Of a stretch of DNA of 64,000 nucleotides, positions 57,445 through 64,000 are shown piece by piece (the stretch's first letter is position 1; the number at the start of each line of letters is the position of its first letter). The notes under the pieces were generated by a model. That model was not told where the DNA came from. It worked only from the letters and a program-made list of their open reading frames with translations, and did not search any database. A program made the position numbers and the translations under genes. The stretch covers positions 445,040,895-445,104,894 of the forward strand of contig NC_077227.1 in NCBI RefSeq assembly GCF_027887165.1, read 5' to 3'. The stretch comes from Monodelphis domestica. Taxonomy: Eukaryota; Chordata; Mammalia; Didelphimorphia; Didelphidae.

Positions 57445-58677
57445 TTATTTTTTCTTCATTTCCTCCATGTCATCATTATTTTCTTCCTCCTTTTCTTTGT
57501 TTCCCTTTAAAACATATATAGCTGTTTTTCGCAATTCTTCAAGGTCCATATCTGACCATCTTGGGCATTGTGTTCTAAAATAATTCTTAATTGCTTTGCA
57601 AGAGTTATTTACAAAGATCCTTCTAACTTGTCTTAAGCTACTCTCTTTAGTTAGGTCCCAATCTAAGTATCCGTCCCCAAACTCGATTATTCTATCAATA
57701 AATCTGGAGGGTGTTTCTTCTTCCTTTTGCTTAATTTTTTCAAGTTCTATCCACTTATCTGTACTGTCTGCACATTCCTTCATTGCCGTGAGGATGGCCT
57801 CTCTACAACGGTATAGTTGTAGATAATCCTCAGGATTGTTATAGTCCCATTCGGGATCCTGAGATGGCCAATGTGCTGCATTACGCCCCCGGGTTTTGTT
57901 GACATGAGCAATTATTTTATTTTTTTCACGTTCAGTTAAAAAAGCCTGTAGCAAGTTCTCAACGTCCTTGTAAGACGGATTATACTGAAAAAATATGTCT
58001 CCCATCTTTTTTGCTACTAGAAAAGGATCTTGTTCATATGTGGGGATATTTCGTGTAAATTCATTTATTTCTTGGGGAGTAAACGGTATCCTATGTCTTA
58101 AAGTCACCACATCCCCATTCCATCCTATTTCAGGTACTTCTCTTAGAGGAAACAGGCCTCTAGTTGAATTTTGTACCTGTGGGTCAGTTTGACAAGGACA
58201 GGTTTCTCTAGGAGGACAAGATCTCCTTTGCGTTGCAATTTGATTTTCTGTAGGAGAGGGAACATGAGAAACTAGGATTGCAGGGGAAGGGTTTTGGGGA
58301 TTAAATTCAGTCAAGATTTGCACTGCACGAGAGAAGCAGTCTGTTAACTGGGCTATAGGGAAGGTGTTTTCCATCTCTATTTCAGGGGAGGAAATTTCCT
58401 CATTCAAAGGTTCAGAAACAGGTCTGTTTCTGGTAGAGTGGGTGTTTGCCCATTGATCCTGTAAGAAACATTTTAGATCTTCTAATTGGGCTTGCATTTT
58501 ATCCTCAATTTTTTCTATTTTATCCTCAATATTTTTTATTTTAGCATCTCTAAATATAGTATTGAGGAGTACAAAAATGACAGTACCTATTAATATAAAA
58601 ATTTGGAGGTATCCTGCATTCCTCAATGCCCCTAATTCTTCAGCTGCCATATAAATGTCAAAGAATGTAGTACTCAT
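57445..58677 (-). CDS. ERV gag, open 410-codon frame with N-terminal membrane segment
   Basis: The longest open frame of the window. Residues 23-42 are a hydrophobic stretch (LQIFILIGTVIFVLLNTIF) and 44-75 a charged coiled coil (IEDKIEKIEDKM). There is no Gly2, so no N-myristoylation signal, and no matrix domain that I recognise. About 77-176 is a Pro/Ser/Thr-rich linker. The capsid (Gag_p30-like) runs from FPLREVPEIG (about 176) with 'PEWDYNNPEDYLQLYR' and a major-homology-like 'QKEEETPSRFIDRI' (317-330). It ends in an Lys/Glu-rich tail before the stop. In known gammaretroviruses Gag assembles the particle and targets membranes by myristate. Here a membrane segment may replace it (inference). 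Intactness suggests a fairly young insertion or retained function; sequence alone cannot decide. Start: the first ATG, 10-22 residues before the hydrophobic segment. Confidence 0.85.
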   Translation of the reverse strand: MSTTFFDIYMAAEELGALRNAGYLQIFILIGTVIFVLLNTIFRDAKIKNIEDKIEKIEDKMQAQLEDLKCFLQDQWANTHSTRNRPVSEPLNEEISSPEIEMENTFPIAQLTDCFSRAVQILTEFNPQNPSPAILVSHVPSPTENQIATQRRSCPPRETCPCQTDPQVQNSTRGLFPLREVPEIGWNGDVVTLRHRIPFTPQEINEFTRNIPTYEQDPFLVAKKMGDIFFQYNPSYKDVENLLQAFLTEREKNKIIAHVNKTRGRNAAHWPSQDPEWDYNNPEDYLQLYRCREAILTAMKECADSTDKWIELEKIKQKEEETPSRFIDRIIEFGDGYLDWDLTKESSLRQVRRIFVNNSCKAIKNYFRTQCPRWSDMDLEELRKTAIYVLKGNKEKEEENNDDMEEMKKK

Positions 58678-59211
58678 TTTTATATATATTTTTTGTAATT
58701 ATTTCTCTAACAGTCTTCACAAAACACGTGGGGAGCAGGGCAAAGCAACAAACTTTCCACAGGGTTTTTTTTTCTTCTAATCTAGGAAGTTGTTCCTTAA
58801 GGGAAAGGATATTTAGAAACAGCTCTTCCAGCCAGGACGTTAGGGTCCTGTTGCTGAGATTTAAAACAGCTGTTTTCTATCTAACTATCAGAGTCACACA
58901 GCTGGGAAGTATCCGAGGTCCAATTTGAACCCAGGACCTTCTGTCTCTAGGCCTGGCTCTCAATCCACTGAGCTACCCAACTGTCCCTTAAGATTAAAGG
59001 GAAGAAAAAGAAAAACTGCTGATTCCAATTTAACTTAAGGAGAAAAGAGAAGAGAGAAAAAGTTTTTTATACTCACATGTTCTAGCAGCTGTGTCTTTAA
59101 GCCAAGTTTGCTGTTAAAAGGGACTAAGTGGTGAGATGGTAGAGTAAAAAGGCAAGGAATTTCAGAAGTTTATTGAGAGAATTCTTTAGACTCCCGTGTG
59201 GTCAGCCACAA
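58678..59211 (-). other. ERV leader (5' untranslated/packaging region), with SINE insertion
   Basis: Lies between LTR and gag. Next to the LTR, 59208-59189 on the minus strand reads TGGCTGACCACACGGGAGTC, starting with TGG as a primer-binding site should. It is an imperfect match to the 3' end of tRNA-Arg as I recall it. A SINE fragment occupies 58880-58988. The 3' part of the leader is A/T-rich. Confidence 0.5.
58880..58988 (-). repeat. Marsupial SINE 5' half (minus) in the ERV leader
   Basis: 'gtcacacagctgggaagtatccgaggtc', 'tttgaacccaggacc' and 'ctgagctacccaactgtccc' are the reverse complement of the SINE head and core. Confidence 0.8.
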
Positions 59212-59352
59212 TGTGACAAGGAAATCACTTTAAAAGACTGATATATATTAATTTAAGGTCGCCAAGGAATTCAGCTATGTAATTCCTAAATGAAAACTCA
59301 AGTCAGCAGTCAACCTTTTATGGAGTTTAATTACAAACAGGAGGAATAAAGG

Positions 59353-59421
<69 letters not shown>

Positions 59422-60152
59422 GGAGAGAAGGGAATAGGGCTTAAATACCCCCCTCTGTTTAGGCTGGGCCAAAAGGCCCAAGCCCTTAGATAGCTGAGGC
59501 AAAGAAAAGAGATCAGCCCCTTTCACTCACGTGACCAAAATGGAGAAACAGTCTCAGGGGCCTCCACCTCCAGCTTCCTTCAGAGCAAGCTTCTCAGAGC
59601 AAAACCTCTCCAACCTCCTCAGTCCTCAGACCCTGCTATCTTTTAGGAAACCATCCAAGTTCCCTCCCCTTAGTTCTTACATCTACCAATCACTGTCCAT
59701 GTCTCCCCTGTGCCAATGGTGGCTCTAACTTAACCCAGGACCTCCCAGAGGTCTGTGGCTTTGCACATGTATGTTGAAGGTCATATTCTCAAATAATTAA
59801 ATCTTGATCCTTTGCTGCAGCCCTTCCTAAATCCTGTTACCCTGAGCAGGGTGGAGATTGGAAGTTCCAAGACCTGGTTCTGTCATTCCAAGTATCTCTA
59901 TTGTATTAATTCTAAAATCAATCATGACTCAAAGAACTTCCTGTTCTATGCTTAAGCATAGGTCAAAGCCCTTTCCATTGTTCAGCAAAAGGTTTCTGTC
60001 CTAAAGTAATCTTAAGTAGGGAGGAGAAGGATCCTCCCATGCCAATGGGGTTCACATTCCAATAGACTATCAGTAAGAAATTTTTCAAGTATGAAATTTC
60101 CCAATGGTGAAATTTCCAACATTTATAAGTCTAAGAAATTTTAAGGTTTACA
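59212..60152 (-). mobile_element. ERV 5' LTR (copy C)
   Basis: On the minus strand it starts TGTAAACCTTAAAATTTC and ends CTTGTCACA (TG...CA), about 940 bp. It shares with LTR A the start (TGTAAACCTYAAAATTTCT), 'tgttrgraatttc..ccattggg', and the 3' part 'TTGGCGACCTTAAATT'. A (GA)n microsatellite (59356-59417) has expanded in it. The 3' end, and so the leader boundary, is inferred because LTR A is longer after the GGCGACC motif. Confidence 0.8.
59356..59417. repeat. (GA)n microsatellite
   Basis: About 30 GA units within the ERV LTR. Confidence 0.97.
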
Positions 60153-60361
60153 ATACATATATAGAGATTCTTAATGTATAATAGGGATATCAGATATAGG
60201 ATGTGTGCACGCACATGTGTATGTGTATATAGATAGATATACATATGCATAATATATTTCATTCTGCACTCTAAGCCTCTGATTCAGGAGTAGGTATTAT
60301 GTCTGAACATTAGTCCTCTGGAATTGTGATTGCTCATTTTGCCAATCCAAGTTACTAAATT
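60153..60361. other. Short interval between ERV and L1
   Basis: About 200 bp with a TG/TA microsatellite (60200-60250). No other feature. Confidence 0.4.
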
Positions 60362-63298
60362 TTTAAAAGTTGTTTTTCTTTTTGTTTCTTTTTATTCACC
60401 CCTTTCCGCCCCCCCCCCCGAGTCAACAAGCAGTTCCCCTGGGTTATAAATGTATCATTGTTCAAAACCTATTTCCATGTTAATCATATTTGTAGTAGAG
60501 AGATTCTTTAACATCAAAACCCTAATCATATCCCTATTGAACCACTTGATCGATCATGTTTTTCTTTTGCATTTCTGTTCCCACAGTTCTTTCTCTTAAG
60601 TTCCTCTGGATTGTCCTGGTCATTGCATTGCTGCTAGTAGAAAAGTCTATTACATTCAATTGTGCCACAGTGTATCAGTCTCTGTGTACAATGTTCTCTT
60701 GGTTCTGTTTCTTTCACTCTGCATCAATTCCTTGGAAGTCTTTCCAGTTCACGTGAAATTCCTCCAGTTCATTATTCCTTTCAGCACAATAGTATTCCAT
60801 CACCATCAGATACCCCAATTTGTTCAGCCATTCTGCAGTTGATGGACACCCCCTCATTTTCAAGTTTTTTGCCACTACAAAGAATGTAGGTATAAATATT
60901 CTTGTACGAGTATTTTTCCTTATTATCTCTTTGGGATACAAACCCAGCAGTGGTATGTCTGGGCCAAAGGGTAGGCATTCTTTTAAAGGCCTTTGGACAT
61001 AGTTCCAAATTGCCCTCCAGAATGGTTGAACCAATTCACAACTCCACCATCAGTTATTATTGTCCCAATTTTGCCACATCCCCTCCAACATTTATCACTT
61101 TCCTTTGCTACCATATTGGCCAGTCTGCTAGGTATAAGATGGTAAGTTGTTTTAATTTGCATTTCTCTAGTCAGGAGGGATTTAGAACACTTTTTCATGT
61201 GCTCATTGATAGTTTCGATTAAATCATGTGAAAACTGCCTATTCATGTCCCTTGAGGAATGGCTTGATTTTTTGTAAATTTGACTTTGTTCCTTGTATAT
61301 TTGGGAAATTAAACCTTTGTCAGAGAGTTTTGTTATTAAAATGTTCTCCCAGTTTGTTTCTTTCCTTCTAATTTTGGTTGCATTGGTTTTGTTTGTACAA
61401 AAACTTTTCAATTTGATATAATCAAAGTCATTCATTTTACATTTTGTAATGTTCTCTATCTCTTGCTTAGTCTTAAATTCCTTCCTTTCCCACATATCTG
61501 ACAGGCATACTATTCTACGTTCACCTAATTTATTTATGATTTCACTCTTTATATTCAAGTCATTTACCCATTTTGAATTTATCTTGGTATAGGGTATAAG
61601 ACATTGAGCTAACCCTAATTATTCCCATATTATTTTCCAATTCTCCCAGCAGTCTTTGTCAAATAGTGAGTTCTTGTCCCAAAAGCTGAGTTATTGAACA
61701 CTAGCTTGCTGAGGTCATTTATCCCTAGTTTATTCCATTGATCTACCCTTCTGTCTCTTAATCAGTACCATATTGTTTTGATGACACTGCTTTATAGTAC
61801 CGTTTAAGATCTGGTACTGCTAGGCCCCCATCCTTCACATTTTTTTCATTATTTCCCTTGACATTCTTGATCTCTTGTTCTTCCAGATGAACTTTGTTAT
61901 AATTTTTTAATTCTATAAAAAAGTTTTTTGGTAGTTTGATGGGCATGGCACTGAATAAGTAGATTCATTTGGGTAGGATTGTCATTTTTATTATGTTAGC
62001 TTGTCCTATCCATGAGCAATTAATGTTTTTCCAGTTATTTAGATCTAGTTTTAATTGTGTGAAGTGTTTTGTGGTTGTGTTCATATAGTTCCTGTGTTTG
62101 TCATGGTAGATAAATTCTTAAATGTTTTATATTGTCTAGAGTGATTTTAAATGGAGTTTCTCTTTCCAACTCCTCCTGCTGAATTTTGTTGGAAATATAT
62201 AGAAAGGCTGATGATTTATGTGGGTTTATCTTGTACCCTAACACTTGGCTAGTGGATAGCCTTTTAGTTGATTTTCTAGGGTTCTTTAAGTATGACATCA
62301 TATCATCTACAAAGAGTGATAGTATACTTTCCTCACTGCTTACTTTAATCCCTTTAATTTCTTTTTTCTTCTCCAATTGCTTCTGCTAGCATTTCTAGTG
62401 CAATATTAAATAATAGAGGTGATAATGGGCATATTACTTCACACCTGATCTTATTGGGAAGGCTTTCTAACTTGTTCACATTTCAGATGATACTTGCTGA
62501 TGACTAAATATATACTGTTTTATTTTTTTAGGAATGGCCCTTCTATTCCTATTCTAGTGTTTTCAATATGAATGGGTATTTTATTTTGTCAAAGGCTTTT
62601 TCTGCATCTGTTGAGATAATCATGTAATTTCTGTTGGTTTGATTATTGATATGGTCAATTATGTGGATGGTTTTCCTAATATTAAACCATCCTTGCATTC
62701 CTGGTATAACTCTCACCTGGTCATAGTGAATAATCCTTGTGATAACTTGTTGTAGTCTTTTTGCTAGTATTTTATTTAAGATTTTGGCATCTATGTTCAT
62801 TAAGGAGATTGGTCTGTAATTTTCTTTCTTTGTATTTGGTCTGCCTGGCTTTGGACAATACCATATTTGTGTCATAAAAGGAATTTGGTAAGACTCCTTT
62901 TTTGCTTATTTTGTCAAATAATTTGTATGATATTGGGATTAGTTGTTCTTTAAATGTTTAATAGAATTCACTTGTGAATCCGTCTTGCCCTGGGGATTTT
63001 TTCTCAGGAAATTCCTTAATAGCTTGTTCAATTTCTTTTTCTGAGATAGGATTAAGTATTCTATTTCCTCTTTTATTAATCTAGGCAACTTATATTTTTG
63101 TAAATAGTCACCCATTTCACCTAGATTGTCATATTTATTTCCATATAATTGAGCAAAATAGTTCTTAATAATTACCTTAATTTCCCCTTCATTAGAAGTG
63201 AGATCACCCTTTTCATCTTTGATTATGTTAATTTGATTCTCCTTCCTTCTTTTTAAATTAGATTTGTTTATCTTTATTAGACTTTTGTTGTTCTCCTA
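60362..63298 (-). mobile_element. L1 retrotransposon, 5'-truncated (minus)
   Basis: Its 3' end is at low coordinates (T-rich on plus, then a 3' UTR with a C12 run at about 60408). ORF2 C-terminal motifs are readable on minus at 61558-60714: 'CWRGCGKIGT', 'QPFWRAIWNYVQ' and 'WLNKLGYLMVMEYY'. RT is present at 62875-62549 with '[29 protein letters not shown]' broken over motifs and 'STDAEKAFD' (RT motif A). Homology to the L1 at 3536 ends on the 5' side at about 63298, in the linker between endonuclease and RT. ORF2 is split over several frames by stops and indels. Dead element. Confidence 0.88.
60714..63298 (-). pseudogene. L1 ORF2 remains (RT and C-terminal domain)
   Basis: Successive fragments are 63298-62900 (linker), 62875-62549 (RT N-terminal to motif A), 62376-62101 (RT palm/thumb region with 'LFVDDMMSYL', the FxDD-type catalytic box), 61946-61758 ('LKRYYKAVSSKQYG'), 61558-60983, and 61034-60714 (Cys-motif region and C-terminus). 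At least four frame changes. The catalytic box shows VDDM after F, close to the usual FADD of L1. Confidence 0.8.
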
Positions 63299-63935
63299 AT
63301 TCTGTTCACTTCTCTTGACATTTATTTATATAGCCTTCCCAGTTTACTCTGAAGCCTAGATCAATGCTTTATGAAGACCAACCATATCTTCATTATCATT
63401 ACAAAATCTAGACAAATGTGTTATCCCCACTGATGTCGCAAATGTGACTTCTAGTCCAAGTAACACTCTATAAGAAGAGACTCAATCTGAATTTGCAGGG
63501 TCAAAGTTCATCCTGAGGTTCATGACCTCAATGAACAGCACTCATCTTCTAACTCAACTCCCCACCTTCAGTATACAACTCCAGGAAAATCTCTAAAGTT
63601 TAGGTACCTATGTTCTTTGCAAAAGGGAAGGGTCCCTTCTAGAAAAGGTATTCAGTGCACACTGAATTGTAAATATAAAACACCCATAGAAAATGATCAA
63701 AACACAGATGACTCAACAGCATGCATTAACAAAAACAGAAAATAATAATCCATCATATTCATTACATTCTCCCTGAAGGTAAAGAAAATTTTGTGGAACT
63801 ATGAAAAAAAATATTTCACTTTAACATTGTCCTCAGAAATATACTCTCAGAACAAAGTTCAGCTCTTTTGGCAACCAGGCTTTCTGTAGTGTTCTGGCAA
63901 TGGTGCAGTTTTTTTGTTTTTTATTCTTTTAAGAA
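63299..63935. other. No recognised feature
   Basis: About 640 bp with no gene or repeat recognised. Confidence 0.3.
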
Positions 63936-64000
63936 TTAGTGCCAAATGGGAAAGAACCTACTTGTACAAAAATATTTATAGCTGCTTTTTTTGTAGTAGC
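63936..64000 (+). mobile_element. L1 ORF2 3' fragment entering the window
   Basis: 'gggaaagaacctacttgtacaaaaatatttatagctgc' matches L1 position 8385-8440 (AAGGAAAAAGATTTGTACAAG). Plus orientation, runs off the right edge. Confidence 0.6.

Larger units (their letters stand above)
56038..60152 (-). mobile_element. Endogenous retrovirus, class I-like, 3'-truncated provirus
   Basis: Minus-strand provirus with 5' LTR (60152-59212), leader, gag, a zinc-knuckle frame, protease and the first part of RT. Capsid of Gag_p30 type and the protease-RT arrangement point to a gamma/epsilon-like (class I) lineage. It stops abruptly in RT at about 56038, and no integrase, env or adjoining 3' LTR is visible. 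Frames shift between gag, NC and protease, and a SINE lies in the leader. It cannot produce virus. The relation to known families needs a search. The nearest similar LTRs are solo copies at 15548 and 51627. Confidence 0.9.

Overview
This is vertebrate nuclear DNA, almost certainly from a marsupial. It is AT-rich, has split genes and long non-coding stretches, and is crowded with ancient mammalian interspersed repeats (MIR, L2, L3/CR1). It also carries SINE families that I associate with metatherians: a tRNA/CORE-type SINE with the head GGCAGCTGGGTAGCTCAGTGG, and a SINE with an RTE (BovB-like) tail. I cannot name the species. There is no prokaryotic gene organisation, CRISPR array or operon.

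The one intact host gene is CBLN1 (cerebellin-1 precursor) on the minus strand. Its three coding exons (38473-38210, 38056-37937, 36647-36450) encode exactly 193 residues. A CpG-rich promoter region covers the first exon and about 1.2 kb upstream (about 38.2-39.7 kb). A good polyadenylation signal lies at 35527-35532. Roughly 33 kb on the 3' side and 24 kb on the 5' side contain no other intact gene that I can recognise.

Layout. 1-3.5 kb: nested L3/CR1, MIR, L2 and SINE fragments. 3.5-9.0 kb: one L1 insertion with a 17-bp target-site duplication, an intact-looking 5' end and a deletion that removed its reverse transcriptase. 9-33 kb: old repeats; an unrepeated block at 11.46-12.1 kb holding inverted octamer (POU) motifs; a solo LTR at 15.5-16.6 kb with a 4-bp duplication; a Tigger-like DNA element at 20.4-20.9 kb; and a HAL1/L1-ORF1-like element at 21.6-22.9 kb. 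33-40 kb: GC-rich, mostly repeat-free CBLN1 neighbourhood. 40-50 kb: AT-rich sequence with a Y-box protein (YBX) pseudogene fragment near 43.85 kb, long L2 copies and a 7SL RNA retropseudogene at 49.3-49.6 kb. 50-56 kb: L2, a second solo LTR, a hAT MITE with 8-bp duplication, and several SINEs. 56-60.2 kb: a minus-strand, 3'-truncated class I-like endogenous retrovirus with a 5' LTR, an open 410-codon gag, a separate nucleocapsid frame, and protease plus the start of RT. 60.4-63.3 kb: a 5'-truncated minus-strand L1. The last 60 bases enter another L1.

The most unusual content is the retroviral gag. It starts with a predicted membrane segment and a coiled coil instead of a recognisable matrix domain. 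The zinc-knuckle frame that follows has a long Asn/Tyr/Arg-rich tail. The provirus and the two solo LTRs belong to one LTR family. All family assignments rest on reading the sequence and on memory of families; no database search was run.
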